From contig NZ_JAUOPD010000007.1 of NCBI RefSeq assembly GCF_030546745.1, positions 111,080 to 175,079 of the forward strand: a DNA stretch of 64,000 nt. The letters run 5' to 3'. The position numbers and the translations under genes are program-made. The stretch's first letter is position 1, and every line of letters starts with the position of its first letter. The stretch comes from Thalassotalea sp. 1_MG-2023. GTDB taxonomy: Bacteria > Pseudomonadota > Gammaproteobacteria > Enterobacterales > Alteromonadaceae. This document shows positions 40,818 through 50,359 of this stretch, one piece after another. The notes beneath the pieces are model-generated. The model made no database searches. It was not told the DNA's origin and saw nothing but the letters and a program-made list of their open reading frames with translations.

Positions 40818-42044
40818 ATGACAATTGGAATTGGCGGCTCAACAGCCGAAATTGAATTAGAGAAGCTTAAAAGTCTTGCTCCTACTATGCCTGGTATTTC
40901 CATTGAAGAGTACCAAGCACGAATAAATAAAGCGACTGAGCTAATGTCAGCTAACAACATTGACGCAGTTTACTTAAACGCAGGCACAAATCTTCATTAT
41001 TTTACCGGTACAAAATGGTATGCAAGCGAACGCTTAGTAGGTGCCCTTTTAACTAAAAATGGCTCAGTAACTTACATAGCACCCCATTTTGAAATTGACA
41101 CTTTACGTCAACACATGGTGATTGAAGGCAATGTTCAAGGGTGGCATGAGCATGAAAGTCCTTTTCAATGTTGCGTAGACACCCTTAGCGATATCGTACC
41201 TAATTGCAAAACATTAGCCATTGACGAATCTACTGCTTTTTTCATCTCAAATGGTATTCAAAAGGTCGCTAATAACCTTGAACTTATTGATGCAAAGCCA
41301 GTTACCGCGGGTTGCCGCATGCAAAAATCTGATCACGAAATAGCAATATTACAAACAGCGATGAACATGACGTTAGAAGTGCATAAAGCTGTTGCAAAAA
41401 TTCTTCGTGTTGGTATTACCACACAAGAAGTGGAAGCATTTATTGATCAAGCTCATCGCGCAGTTGGCGCAACGAGCGGTTCTTATTTTTGCATCGTGTT
41501 ATTTGGTCAAGACTCTTCTTATCCTCATGGCGTAAAAACCCCGAAAAGTCTTGAGCAAAATGATATGGTATTGATTGATACTGGCTACCAACTTCATGGC
41601 TATAATTCTGATATAACAAGATCCTATGTGTTTGGTGAAGCAACCGACAAGCAGCGAAAAATGTGGCAAGTAGAAAAGGATGCGCAAATTGCCGCCTTTA
41701 ATGCCGCACATATTGGTAAGCCTTGCGGTGTTGTTGATATTGCCGCCCGTGATTTCCTTACTAGCCAAGGTTTAGGCCCTGACTATCAAACACCGGGTTG
41801 TCCACATCGTACAGGCCATGGTATTGGATTGGATATTCACGAGTGGCCTTATTTAGTAAGAAGTGAGCAAACACCATTAGCACGAGGTATGTGTTTTTCT
41901 AATGAGCCTATGCTGGTGTTTCCACAAGAGTTTGGTATTCGCTTAGAAGATCACTTTTATATGACAGAGCAAGGAGCTAAGTGGTTTACAGAACCTGCTC
42001 ACAGTATAAGTAACCCTTTTGGGTATCCACAAAGCGAAAAATAA
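40818..42044 (+). CDS. M24 family metallopeptidase (Xaa-Pro peptidase type)
   Basis: A 408-residue cytosolic aminopeptidase-P/prolidase-like enzyme. The N-terminal creatinase-type domain covers about residues 25-170, the pita-bread domain about 180-400. Metal ligands are visible: the Asp pair in LIDTGYQLHGYNSDITRSY, His in RTGHGIGLDIHE, Glu in SNEPM and Glu in GIRLEDHFYMTE. No signal peptide. Exact specificity (dipeptidase or aminopeptidase) is not decided by sequence. Confidence 0.9.
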   Translation: MTIGIGGSTAEIELEKLKSLAPTMPGISIEEYQARINKATELMSANNIDAVYLNAGTNLHYFTGTKWYASERLVGALLTKNGSVTYIAPHFEIDTLRQHMVIEGNVQGWHEHESPFQCCVDTLSDIVPNCKTLAIDESTAFFISNGIQKVANNLELIDAKPVTAGCRMQKSDHEIAILQTAMNMTLEVHKAVAKILRVGITTQEVEAFIDQAHRAVGATSGSYFCIVLFGQDSSYPHGVKTPKSLEQNDMVLIDTGYQLHGYNSDITRSYVFGEATDKQRKMWQVEKDAQIAAFNAAHIGKPCGVVDIAARDFLTSQGLGPDYQTPGCPHRTGHGIGLDIHEWPYLVRSEQTPLARGMCFSNEPMLVFPQEFGIRLEDHFYMTEQGAKWFTEPAHSISNPFGYPQSEK

Positions 42045-42169
42045 ATGCGCGTTAGTGTATGAAAGACGTTATAGCGTAAATAAGCGGGTTTTATTTCTAC
42101 AATTAAAGTTTGGAGATCTAGCCCGCTTTTAGATAGAATCTTTATTATCAGTCAACAACAAACTTTCGT

Positions 42170-42727
42170 ATGCACGCATTTTTAGAATACCTTCCACTTA
42201 TTGTTTTCTTTATTGTTTGGAAAATAGCCGGCATTTATTGGGCAACAGGTGCGTTGATTATCGCTTCTGCTATCCATCTTTTATCGTTTGTTATCCGTAA
42301 ACAACCGATCCCGAAAAGGCAATGGGTTTTCTTCGGACTTATCGCTATTTTTGGCGGCCTAACAATTTTTTTCCAAAACGACCAATTTCTCAAATGGAAG
42401 GTAACAATCATTAATGGTTTATTTGCCAGTGTACTTATTATCAGCGATACCTTTTTTGGTAAAAACCTGATCAAACAATTAATGGGTGAGTCTTTAGCTC
42501 TTCCTGAAAAAATTTGGAAAAAATTAAACCTATCTTGGGCAATATTTTTTGCGCTTTGTGCGATACTCAACTTATATATCGCGTATAATTATTCTCAAGA
42601 ATTTTGGGTGAATTTTAAAGTATTTGGTTTAATGGGCATGACGTTTGTTTTTGCTATTTCAACCATTTTTGCTATTTATAAATATTTACCTCAAGAAGAA
42701 TCAGAATCCCCAAAAGATCCAAAGTAA
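42170..42727 (+). CDS. yciB: Inner membrane-spanning protein YciB (septation protein A)
   Basis: A 185-residue five-helix membrane protein linked to cell envelope and septation. The family N-terminus FLEYLPLIVFFIVWKIAGIY and the IINGLFASVLIISDTFFGKN segment are present. yciI follows at 10 bp, as in relatives. Confidence 0.95.
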   Translation: MHAFLEYLPLIVFFIVWKIAGIYWATGALIIASAIHLLSFVIRKQPIPKRQWVFFGLIAIFGGLTIFFQNDQFLKWKVTIINGLFASVLIISDTFFGKNLIKQLMGESLALPEKIWKKLNLSWAIFFALCAILNLYIAYNYSQEFWVNFKVFGLMGMTFVFAISTIFAIYKYLPQEESESPKDPK

Positions 42728-42737
42728 GAGATATTAA

Positions 42738-43040
42738 ATGTATTATTTGATCTATAGTGAAGATATAGAAAACAGCTTAGCATTAAGAATGACCGTTCGA
42801 GATAAACATTTAGCACGATTATCTTTGCTCCAAGAACAAGGCCGATTATTAGTGGCGGGTCCTTGCCCTGCGATTGATAGTGAAAACCCAGGAGACGCTG
42901 GTTTTACGGGTTCATTAATCATTGCAGCCTTTGATAGCCTTGAAGCAGCACAAACATGGGCAAATGATGACCCATACATTGATGCCGGCGTGTATAAAAA
43001 TGTTACCGTTAAACCTTACAAAAAGGTATTACCTGCGTAA
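42738..43040 (+). CDS. yciI: YciI family protein
   Basis: A 100-residue ferredoxin-like-fold protein with the family features: [13 protein letters not shown] start, central GPCPA and the [12 protein letters not shown] segment with the conserved Asp. The function is unknown in general. It overlaps the next gene by one base (TAATG). Confidence 0.93.
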   Translation: MYYLIYSEDIENSLALRMTVRDKHLARLSLLQEQGRLLVAGPCPAIDSENPGDAGFTGSLIIAAFDSLEAAQTWANDDPYIDAGVYKNVTVKPYKKVLPA

Positions 43041-43453
43041 TGAAGCTAATACGTAAATATACACATTATTCACTGCTATGCATTGCAAGCATCATTAGTT
43101 ATCAAGCAAGTGCTGTGAATGAAAAAACAATTGAAGATTGTGAACAAAACTATAACAAGGTTGACGAACTTTCAATGTGTTTTGACAGTGTAAAAGAAAA
43201 CGTAGATAAAGAAATGCAAACGTGGATTAATAACCAAACATTTGTGTTGGAAGAATTTTCTATTGTTACTGGTCGAAGAGCGGCATTAAATATGTTTAAG
43301 CGTTCACAACGTAACTTTATTACTTACCGCGAGAATAACTGTCGGTGGCAATATTTACATATTTCACCAGACAAAAAAGCAGCTTCCGCCTACAAAAAAT
43401 GCTATATCTTGTTAACGAAAAGCCGTATTAACGAACTTAGTCGTCTTAACTAA
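43040..43453 (+). CDS. LprI/DUF1311-like secreted protein
   Basis: A 137-residue protein with a signal peptide (cleavage near YQASA, residue 25). The mature part has three conserved-looking Cys and the pattern FITYRENNCRWQYL, as in DUF1311 (LprI-type lysozyme-inhibitor-like) proteins. The first base of its start codon is the last base of the yciI stop, so it is coupled to yciB-yciI. The role in inhibiting lysozyme is family knowledge only. Confidence 0.7.
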   Translation: MKLIRKYTHYSLLCIASIISYQASAVNEKTIEDCEQNYNKVDELSMCFDSVKENVDKEMQTWINNQTFVLEEFSIVTGRRAALNMFKRSQRNFITYRENNCRWQYLHISPDKKAASAYKKCYILLTKSRINELSRLN

Positions 43454-43771
43454 ATCATCAAATTCACGATATTTCCTCTTGCATTCATGATGCCCCCTAA
43501 CATTATGAAACTTGAATGCTATTTGTATTAATTGATAACAGATTGAATTTTTGCACATTTAAATTAAACCTCGTAATCGCCTTAAAAACAAACATTTCAC
43601 AATCGAACGTGTTATTACCATGACAACCGTATTGACGATTTTTGATCTTAAATACACGTTGTGGCTATTGAATACTTCTCATAAAGAAAAGCTGAAATAT
43701 TAAAAAGTATACCTTTCGCTAACCCTCAAAAAAATTGAGATATTTTTCTTGATTTACGTTAAAAATACATA

Positions 43772-43791
43772 TACTGTTGTTTTATACAGTA
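43772..43791. promoter_or_regulatory. LexA (SOS) box before sulA
   Basis: TACTGTTGTTTTATACAGTA fits the gammaproteobacterial LexA operator: CTG, ten bases, CAG, with flanking TA. It overlaps a -10-like TATACT (43770-43775) and lies 18 bp before the sulA start. The rest of the gap from 43454 is AT-rich and holds only a weak hairpin (CTCAA/TTGAG near 43725). Confidence 0.88.
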
Positions 43792-43809
43792 TATGTACAG
43801 GTGAACAGT

Positions 43810-44214
43810 ATGAGCAATTTAACAACCGTTTTAACAACAACTAAGCGCCAATTACACTGGCTTAATGTGCAATCAATTCATGAAGTTAATCAAGCATCGA
43901 TGCAATATGTAGATATATGTCAGCGACATGCGTCTCACAAAAAATGGGTACTTTTAGTCAATCCAGAAGGTGAAGCGATTGCAGCATTAAATGACCTACC
44001 TCATTTAGATAAAAGCAAAATTTTGAAAGTAAATACCACCAAGACTCCTGTCAGTTTTGACAATATTAAATCTGCATTATGCAAAGGAAACTGCTCAGCT
44101 GTCGTGTTATGCAACCCTTGCTTAAAACAACAGGAAATTGCAGAGTTACAAAAATACGCACGTTTAGGTAAAACAGAATGTGTGGTGTTAACAAACAATA
44201 AAACGATCCATTAA
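43810..44214 (+). CDS. sulA: SOS cell division inhibitor SulA-like
   Basis: A 134-residue protein from the ATG at 43810 (GGTGAA ribosome site); the longer frame begins inside the LexA box and cannot be translated from the SOS transcript. The sequence shows the SulA/RecA-like pattern: WVLLVNPEGEA, then LKVNTTKT, the centre FDNIKSALCKGNCSAVVLCNP and the end ECVVLTNN. SulA blocks FtsZ assembly after DNA damage. The LexA box makes the call firm although similarity is only moderate. Confidence 0.85.
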   Translation: MSNLTTVLTTTKRQLHWLNVQSIHEVNQASMQYVDICQRHASHKKWVLLVNPEGEAIAALNDLPHLDKSKILKVNTTKTPVSFDNIKSALCKGNCSAVVLCNPCLKQQEIAELQKYARLGKTECVVLTNNKTIH

Positions 44215-44283
44215 CACTAGGTTGGTTGCAAATATTTCGAATCACCATAAAATAGCGCTCAATTCTATTTCAGGGTGATAGTG

Positions 44284-44790
44284 ATGCTTTGTCTTTGTGG
44301 CAGCAAACAAAACGAAAACGCATGTTGTAAACCTATTGTTGAAGGCAGTCGAGTTGCCAATGTTCCAGAACAGCTAATGCGTTCTAGATTTTACAGCTAT
44401 GCTGTGAAAAATGTTGACTACTTATGTAACACATATGCTTCAGCTCAAAAGGTGGCAAATTTAAAGGCTGAGGTTTCAGCATGGTGCCAACAAACTCAAT
44501 GGTTAAAGCTCGTGATACATAATGCTAAAAACATTTCACGAGAAGAATTCATGCAAAGATCGCTTAACGCTCAGCCCTCGACTTTACCAACGGTGACCTT
44601 TACCGCATTTTTTATCGTTGATGATATGTATTGTCAAATGTCTGAAAAATCACGCTTTACTGTTGAAGATAACCAATGGCGATATGAATCTGGTGACATT
44701 ATAGAGCAAGTTGAGATTGAAAAATTAACACGAAATTCTCAATGTCCGTGCGAAAGTGGGAAAAAATACAAACGCTGCTGCATGATATAG
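44284..44790 (+). CDS. YchJ-like SEC-C motif protein
   Basis: A 168-residue protein from the ATG at 44284 after an AGGGTGA site; a GTG at 44275 would add three residues. It has two zinc-knuckle-like clusters: CLCGSKQNENACC at the N-terminus and CPCESGKKYKRCC at the C-terminus, the second a classic SEC-C motif. The centre (about 30-140) has the NTF2-like region of UPF0225/YchJ (MRSRFYSYAVKNVDYLCNTY). Function unknown. Confidence 0.85.
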   Translation: MLCLCGSKQNENACCKPIVEGSRVANVPEQLMRSRFYSYAVKNVDYLCNTYASAQKVANLKAEVSAWCQQTQWLKLVIHNAKNISREEFMQRSLNAQPSTLPTVTFTAFFIVDDMYCQMSEKSRFTVEDNQWRYESGDIIEQVEIEKLTRNSQCPCESGKKYKRCCMI

Positions 44791-44920
44791 AAAATACTCA
44801 AACAGAGGCAACAGTGTTATGACATAAGTAAACCCACAGTAAAGTTGAAACTAGAGAGTCACCTATCATGCGTTATGATTACTCAATTACACAGTAAAGG
44901 ATAGCGTGGAATCTAATTGT

Positions 44921-44952
44921 GTTACGTTGTAACAGCTCAAATACAACGTAAC
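44921..44952. terminator. Inverted repeat between convergent genes
   Basis: GTTACGTTGTA and TACAACGTAAC form a perfect 11-bp stem with a 10-base loop, between the ends of the SEC-C gene and the DUF4019 gene. No T tract on either side, so it may be a weak bidirectional terminator or only a barrier hairpin. Confidence 0.45.
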
Positions 44953-44968
44953 TAACGCTCTTTAATGA

Positions 44969-45358
44969 TTATTGAATGAAGTAGCCAACCGCACGCCACT
45001 GCCCACTACTCTTACTTAATGTTACCGTTTCAACCGCTTCCTTTTTATTGGAAAAGCTCGTTTTATATTGGATCACTATATAATCGCCTTTAGGCATATT
45101 TGGTAATGAATCATATTCTTTGTGGGTTAAAACTTCACGTGAGTTCACCTTTCCCAAAGGAGTACGAACACCTTTGAGTGCCTCATCCCATTTTTGTTTG
45201 GCAAGTTGCTCTTTAAATAAAGGATCTGCTTCTTGCCAGCTTTTCGTGTAATTTGCTTTATCAATAATATTTAACCACGCTTTCCCTGCATCTAATGGCT
45301 CATTAGCCATAACTGACGCAGTAAAACATAAAGATAAGATTAACAAGAATTTGTTCAT
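44969..45358 (-). CDS. DUF4019 exported protein
   Basis: A 129-residue protein with a signal peptide (MNKFLLILSLCFTASVMA, cleavage near residue 18). The body matches the DUF4019 pattern: AGKAWLNIIDKANYTKSWQEA, LGKVNSREV, YIVIQYKTSFSNK and GQWRAVGYFI at the end. It probably has an NTF2-like fold and is periplasmic. Stands alone. Confidence 0.82.
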   Translation of the reverse strand: MNKFLLILSLCFTASVMANEPLDAGKAWLNIIDKANYTKSWQEADPLFKEQLAKQKWDEALKGVRTPLGKVNSREVLTHKEYDSLPNMPKGDYIVIQYKTSFSNKKEAVETVTLSKSSGQWRAVGYFIQ

Positions 45359-45554
45359 GATAATTCCTTTTCATGAGGCGTAAATCAACCTAAAAACAGT
45401 AGATTTACGTATTGAATTTAAACATTAAATTTTCAATATTAACGATAAACATCACACATTCTGAGCAAGCTTATTGTCTATTGATTCATCAAAAGGCTAA
45501 CATAAAAAGAAAGCTCACCCAAGGTTAGTAATACCAAATGCTTAGTGATGATTA

Positions 45555-46244
45555 TTATATCGCGGCTTTAACCGCTTTTTGGGCGTGAATATAAGTAGTA
45601 TCGAGCAGGGTAACGCTCGTATCTTGTTGCTGAACTAACATACCTATTTCAGTACACCCTAATATTACAGCCTCTGCCCCTTGCTCAGCTAACGTATTAA
45701 TTATTCTTAAATATTCCGCCTTAGACGCTGACAAGCACTTACCAAAACACAGTTCGGTATAAATAACATTATGAATAATCTGTCTATCACTTTCATTGGG
45801 AACAACTACTGATAAACCGTATTTTTCACTTAACCTGCCTTTATAAAATGGTTGCTCCATTGTAAAGGCTGTGCCCAATAACCCGACTTTTTTAATACCT
45901 TTGGCAACAAGAACCTCAGCAGTTGCATCTGCAATATGCAATACTGGAATTGCTATCGAAGCTTCAATTTGTGGTGCAACCTTGTGCATAGTATTAGTAC
46001 AAATAAGTAAAAAATCAGCGCCTGCTGATTCAACGTTCTTCGCCGCATCTACAAGTATTTCCGCAGTGCCTTGCCAATCCCCCGAATGTTGTAATTTTTC
46101 AATCGGGGAAAAATCAACACTATACATTGCAATTTTTGCTGAATGTAAATCCCCCAGTTCAGCCCTAACTCCTTCATTGATCGCTTTATAATAACCTACT
46201 GTGCTTTCCCAGCTCATACCGCCTAATAGGCCAATTGTTTTCAT
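45555..46244 (-). CDS. Aspartate/glutamate racemase family protein
   Basis: A PLP-independent amino acid racemase of 229 residues. The family start IGLLGGMSWEST and the two catalytic Cys, in LLICTNTMHK near residue 82 and VILGCTEIGM near 195, are present. The likeness is to YgeA-type broad-specificity racemases rather than MurI. Cytosolic; no operon partner. Confidence 0.92.
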   Translation of the reverse strand: MKTIGLLGGMSWESTVGYYKAINEGVRAELGDLHSAKIAMYSVDFSPIEKLQHSGDWQGTAEILVDAAKNVESAGADFLLICTNTMHKVAPQIEASIAIPVLHIADATAEVLVAKGIKKVGLLGTAFTMEQPFYKGRLSEKYGLSVVVPNESDRQIIHNVIYTELCFGKCLSASKAEYLRIINTLAEQGAEAVILGCTEIGMLVQQQDTSVTLLDTTYIHAQKAVKAAI

Positions 46245-46484
46245 AAGTTATCCTTCTTGAAACTCACTTGGATTTAATATGAGTTAAACAGTAAATACAA
46301 TTTGAATAGCTAAGGCTACTTAACAAAAATCGATTAGGATTTTAGCGTCTATACTTGTAAAACTTGCGGTAGCACAATAGCATTAAAAATAACTCTATAT
46401 GAATTGAACGTTGCGCCACCAAACACGTCACGATGCATTAAAAGCAGCCATTAACACGCATAATAAAACAGTTAGTACTAATGG

Positions 46485-47321
46485 TTATTTTGACATTGCC
46501 TGTTCAGCTTTAATTGTTTTTTTCACTTGCTGATTAAAAAAACCGACAGAAAATGGCCTAAACTTTTTACTAATTTCTTTTAGTTCTTCATTATTTAAAA
46601 TTGCATCAACCGATAAACCTTGCGCACTGAGCTCGGCTATTTTGCTATACCACAAGGTTGCTTTTTGTTTAAAACTTGAAAGCTCTGATTTTTGAGCCGT
46701 CAAGCGTCCATGAGCCGTAACGATATTTGTTGATTCATTTGCTAATAAGAGAGCTTTATTAATAATGCTAAACTGTCCTTTACTACCACCAACATAAGCA
46801 TGTGGATATGTTTTATGCATATACGTATCGCCCATGAAAATTGTATTACTGTTACGAAAATGAATAAGAACGTCATCAGCGGTATGAGAAATAAAAGGGT
46901 ATAAATCTATTGTGTCGGTTCCTAGCTCTAGTGAGTGTTTTTTGTCCGTCGTTATTCGCGTGTTATTTTCATGAAAGATACCGTTTTTATTTGAAATAAT
47001 CGTAGCACCAAGTTCCATATAAAATGAATTTGCACCGGTATGATCCCTATGACTATGTGTATTTAGTACATACTTAATGGGTTTTGTTGTTATTTTTTTG
47101 ATCGCATTCACTAACTTTTCATTATTAGATTTACCAACCACAGGATCAATTAACACAGTATACGCCTCACCTATATACACCCCAACATTGGTGTTTGAAT
47201 TATTAGATTTAACGACAAACAAATGTTCCGTTAATTGTTGACTCGTAAAATTAGCCAATTGCTGAAAAGAATTTCCAGCGGCAATACCAGCCCAACATAC
47301 CGCACTTAATAGAAAACTCAA
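46485..47321 (-). CDS. Metallo-beta-lactamase-fold hydrolase, exported
   Basis: A 278-residue hydrolase with the MBL metal motif THSHRDHTGAN near residue 93, the second His in ISHTADD and a third His in VTAHGRL. It is related to the subclass B1/SoxH-type periplasmic MBL proteins; the substrate is unknown. The frame as given starts at a TTG (47321) that is 18 bases from the AAGGAG site. Reading back to 47333 gives ATC AAA ACT ATA TTG with ideal spacing and a perfect signal peptide. So the original start may have been an ATG that is now ATC. No in-frame ATG lies upstream. Expression may be weak. Confidence 0.82.
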   Translation of the reverse strand: MSFLLSAVCWAGIAAGNSFQQLANFTSQQLTEHLFVVKSNNSNTNVGVYIGEAYTVLIDPVVGKSNNEKLVNAIKKITTKPIKYVLNTHSHRDHTGANSFYMELGATIISNKNGIFHENNTRITTDKKHSLELGTDTIDLYPFISHTADDVLIHFRNSNTIFMGDTYMHKTYPHAYVGGSKGQFSIINKALLLANESTNIVTAHGRLTAQKSELSSFKQKATLWYSKIAELSAQGLSVDAILNNEELKEISKKFRPFSVGFFNQQVKKTIKAEQAMSK

Positions 47322-47685
47322 TATAGTTTTGATAAGTCTCTCCTTGATTATTATTATGTATTAGCTTTAATTTAATTCTCGCTCAAAAAACATACAGTAC
47401 CATATCAAATAAAAGGTAAAAATACATAGCCAATTATGAACGTCTACTTTTTAATGCTAGAAGTCAAAACATTAGGGTTACTTTTCAAACGTATTTCTTT
47501 TTATTAAGACTATTGAGCTTTCGCGTTTATTTTTGCAGCGGTTTATTGATATTTAGAAAAGGCATTGCGATTAATGTGGAGTTATTCCGCATGAAAAAGC
47601 AATAACGGACTATTAGTGAAAAAAGCCACCCTTTGGGCTCAACTAAATTTAATTTCAAAAGGTCAACAAGCTCTAATAAAAGTCG
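47322..47685. other. Gap between the MBL gene and the DUF1772 gene
   Basis: About 360 bp of AT-rich sequence holding the MBL ribosome site (47340-47345). A weak hairpin at 47624-47639 is followed on the minus strand by six T and may terminate the DUF1772 transcript. No gene seen. Confidence 0.4.
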
Positions 47686-48123
47686 TTAATTGTTCACACT
47701 GAGAAGTACATATAAAATTGCCGCCACCGAACTTAAAGCACTACGCATTCCATGTAAACGTCCCCACTTTTTCAATAAAACGTCATTTTCACTCTGAGTT
47801 AAAGAATTATTCGCATCAAGTAACTGGTTATTTGTTGGCATTATGGCAATAAAAGTGAACGGGACTACCAGAAAAATGAACAAAGCTCCGACAAACCATA
47901 AAGTATTTCCAGAATTAACGCCTAAAACTATTCCCATTATTGTGGCAATTATCGCTAAAGAGGCCTGTAAAACAGCTGCACGTCGATAACTTGGTCCAAA
48001 AACAGTCATGGCTAGTTCTGTTCCACAGGCTAAGCGAGCTGGGTGCTCTACTACATTGATATAAATCGCAATCCCAGCAAAAATTACACAAGACAGAATA
48101 GCGATAATTTCAATAATGAACAT
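47686..48123 (-). CDS. DUF1772 membrane protein
   Basis: A 145-residue protein with four helices. It opens with the family pattern: FAGIAIYINVVEHPARLACG, followed by FGPSYRRAAVLQASLA, and near the end WGRLHGMRSALS. Function unknown. Stands alone, with an AGGAGG-type ribosome site. Confidence 0.88.
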   Translation of the reverse strand: MFIIEIIAILSCVIFAGIAIYINVVEHPARLACGTELAMTVFGPSYRRAAVLQASLAIIATIMGIVLGVNSGNTLWFVGALFIFLVVPFTFIAIMPTNNQLLDANNSLTQSENDVLLKKWGRLHGMRSALSSVAAILYVLLSVNN

Positions 48124-48351
48124 TTAACCTCCTAAGAAAACACCTTTATGCAACAGCTTGTTATTTAAAGAGCAAAAATAATTCCGCAGTAGAGTTGTAC
48201 TCAGCAGTGTAACTTGCGGCACATCCGATCCTCTTCTTGCGTTAGCGTAGTAGAAAATACAACATCATGCTTAAAAACATCAATAATGATAGAAGTTACA
48301 TACAGATAATTACTAAGTAGAAGGTTGATTTTCAACAAAAAGATAACAATT

Positions 48352-48912
48352 TTATTCATGTTTTTTTAGCTCTTCTTCGTACAACCAATTACTAACAAGA
48401 TCACAATGTTCATTTACTGACGCTTTTCCACTAATGATCAAATCAGCACTTTTTCTTACTTGATCTGTTACTGCTATATAAATATCCCTTAAGTGATCTT
48501 CATATTTATTAAGATAATCGAAAAGAGTCTCTGTTGAATGAGAGTGTTCCATATGTCTTTTTATAATACGTGCTAGACACAGCTCTAACGGGGGATCTAA
48601 TAACACAACGATGTCAATAAAGCTTGAGATAGCATCACGTTGCTTACCAAAAGGTTCTTCAATAAAAATATAGCGACTGTTGTTGGTTAATTGTAACTGT
48701 TCCAACGATCTGACTAACATTGGTGTTTTAATCAATGAGACGTCTGCACCACTTTGTAACCATTGTTTCATATCATCAGGGTATGTGTTTGTATCTTTAT
48801 GATCATCAAACAATAAATATGGGCAACTGAGTCTACTTGCTAACTGTTTTACTAAGGCTGTTTTACCAGAGCCCGAAGCCCCGCTTAACGCGACAACTTT
48901 TGGTCTTTTCAT
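48352..48912 (-). CDS. P-loop kinase-like ATPase
   Basis: A 186-residue nucleotide-binding protein with Walker A ALSGASGSGKTALVK at the N-terminus, a DDH motif near residue 37 and IFIEEPFG in the Walker B position; a LARIIKRH lid-like stretch follows. It resembles uridine-kinase or AAA_18 type small kinases. The substrate cannot be read. A short gap separates it from the DUF488 gene. Confidence 0.8.
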   Translation of the reverse strand: MKRPKVVALSGASGSGKTALVKQLASRLSCPYLLFDDHKDTNTYPDDMKQWLQSGADVSLIKTPMLVRSLEQLQLTNNSRYIFIEEPFGKQRDAISSFIDIVVLLDPPLELCLARIIKRHMEHSHSTETLFDYLNKYEDHLRDIYIAVTDQVRKSADLIISGKASVNEHCDLVSNWLYEEELKKHE

Positions 48913-49013
48913 ACTGTCTCATTGTTGTAGATAAAGTATCTGTCGCTATATTTTTGATTATCTTCACGTTACTAGGATCTGTGGCACTCAATAATATAAA
49001 TGCGGTACTAAGC

Positions 49014-49361
49014 TTAAATTAATTTTTCTAAGTATTCTTTTAAGACATGTGCATGACTATATTTTTTATCTTTAGCACCATACAATAAAATAAGGTTTTT
49101 ATGACTTACACTTTCTAAACATTCTTTCGCTTGTTCTTTGTTTTCACTTAACTCGCTCATGTATTTTTTTCTAAAGTCGTTCCACTTCTCTGGCTTATGA
49201 TCAAACCATTTTCGTAGCTCGCTACTGGGGGCTAAATTTTTCCAATGATCATCAAGCTTTGCTTCGTCTTTAGATATGCCGCGAGGCCATAAACGGTCAA
49301 CAAGAGCATGAAAACCTTGTGGTAATTCGTCTTCATAGATACGGTGGATTTTAATATTCAT
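49014..49361 (-). CDS. DUF488 family protein
   Basis: A 115-residue protein from the ATG at 49361, which follows TTGGAGGATAC; a longer frame from 49397 adds 12 unconserved residues. Family motifs: VDRLWPRGISKDEAKLDDHWKNLAPS, LRKWFDHKPEKWNDFRKKY and LLYGAKD. Function unknown. Confidence 0.92.
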   Translation of the reverse strand: MNIKIHRIYEDELPQGFHALVDRLWPRGISKDEAKLDDHWKNLAPSSELRKWFDHKPEKWNDFRKKYMSELSENKEQAKECLESVSHKNLILLYGAKDKKYSHAHVLKEYLEKLI

Positions 49362-49441
49362 GTATCCTCCAACTTTATCGTTAGTTAAAAAAAACATTAT
49401 AAAACTTAACGGTTGAAAGCCTTATAAACTACTTTGATATA

Positions 49442-49885
49442 TCAGCCGCAAACTAATCGTGTTTGTTGTTTACACGCAGATTGAGATTGCTCAATAGATT
49501 CGCCACCCATACAAAAATCTAACCGTAAGACTCTTTCTTCAGAAGCCGGTTTAGTTGTTTCTGGTGTTGGTAGCCATTTCCAGTTATTAATTAATTTACG
49601 TGAATGCCTTCCAATGTGCTTATTTGGTACAGAGCTAATAACTTCTATGTTCTCAGCTTCACCTTTTTCGGAAATCGTAAACGATAATACTGAACACCCC
49701 TTAAGCCCAGAGCGAGCAAGTGCTATAGGATATCTAGGAGTATTTTTATTTTCACGTTGCCAAATAGCGTTACTCGGTGGGGAAATATGCGTAAGCTGAA
49801 CGTCAGCATAAAATTTTTTCGCAATACTATTCGTTGAAAATAATGCAAGAGTGATAGCGATTAACGTTAACATTTTCATATTCAA
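49442..49885 (-). CDS. TonB C-terminal-like energy transducer protein
   Basis: A 147-residue protein with a signal peptide or anchor (residues 1-22) and a TonB-C-like domain (RYPIALARSGLKGCSVLSFTISEKGEAENIEVISS). It lacks the long Pro-rich linker and membrane box of a full TonB, so it is more like the free periplasmic TonB-C proteins. Four Cys in the C-terminal half suggest disulfides. Confidence 0.8.
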   Translation of the reverse strand: MNMKMLTLIAITLALFSTNSIAKKFYADVQLTHISPPSNAIWQRENKNTPRYPIALARSGLKGCSVLSFTISEKGEAENIEVISSVPNKHIGRHSRKLINNWKWLPTPETTKPASEERVLRLDFCMGGESIEQSQSACKQQTRLVCG

Positions 49886-50089
49886 TCCTTTGTAAAATGC
49901 TTGATATACATAAAAATTCTGTTGTTATTCATCCATAAAATGTCTTATTTATTTCAACATTAAAGGTGACTAGTTCGAAGTTTTACTATTGATATTTAAA
50001 GCCTACCCTAACACTTATCAACCTTAAAAATAAAGCGTCATCCTCAACGAAATATTAACCGACTAGGTAACAATAAAAACGGTAAAACA

Positions 50090-50359
50090 TTAAGGTTTTG
50101 TACGACTAGCTAACGCTTTTTTATATTTGTATTCAGTTATATACCATACGGTAACACCAAATAAAAAACCTGCAACAGGCCAAGCAATATAGTGAATTAT
50201 GGCCGCTTTAGATGAAAAACCCTCTGCATAAGGTTTGGTCACAAAGGCCATCATGATAAACATTGGCAAACCATAAGATAAAACACCGCTGATCAAGATA
50301 AAATTCAATTTGCCTTTTGAGCGTGTAGCCCCCCATGCTTTAAATTGCTTATCTTTCAT
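50090..50359 (-). CDS. Small two-helix membrane protein, unknown
   Basis: An 89-residue protein with helices at about 19-40 and 53-74 and charged ends. Its layout (GVLSYGLPMFIMMAF, then WPVAGFLFGVTVWYITEYKYKKAL) is seen in small conserved membrane proteins of marine bacteria, but I cannot name a family. It has a GGAG site and stands alone. Confidence 0.7.
   Translation of the reverse strand: MKDKQFKAWGATRSKGKLNFILISGVLSYGLPMFIMMAFVTKPYAEGFSSKAAIIHYIAWPVAGFLFGVTVWYITEYKYKKALASRTKP

Noticed and set aside
48124..48290. Possible attC with TTTAACC and GCGTTAGCG ends behind the DUF1772 gene
   Set aside because: The inner arms do not pair, and it does not match the family at 55.7-63.9 kb.
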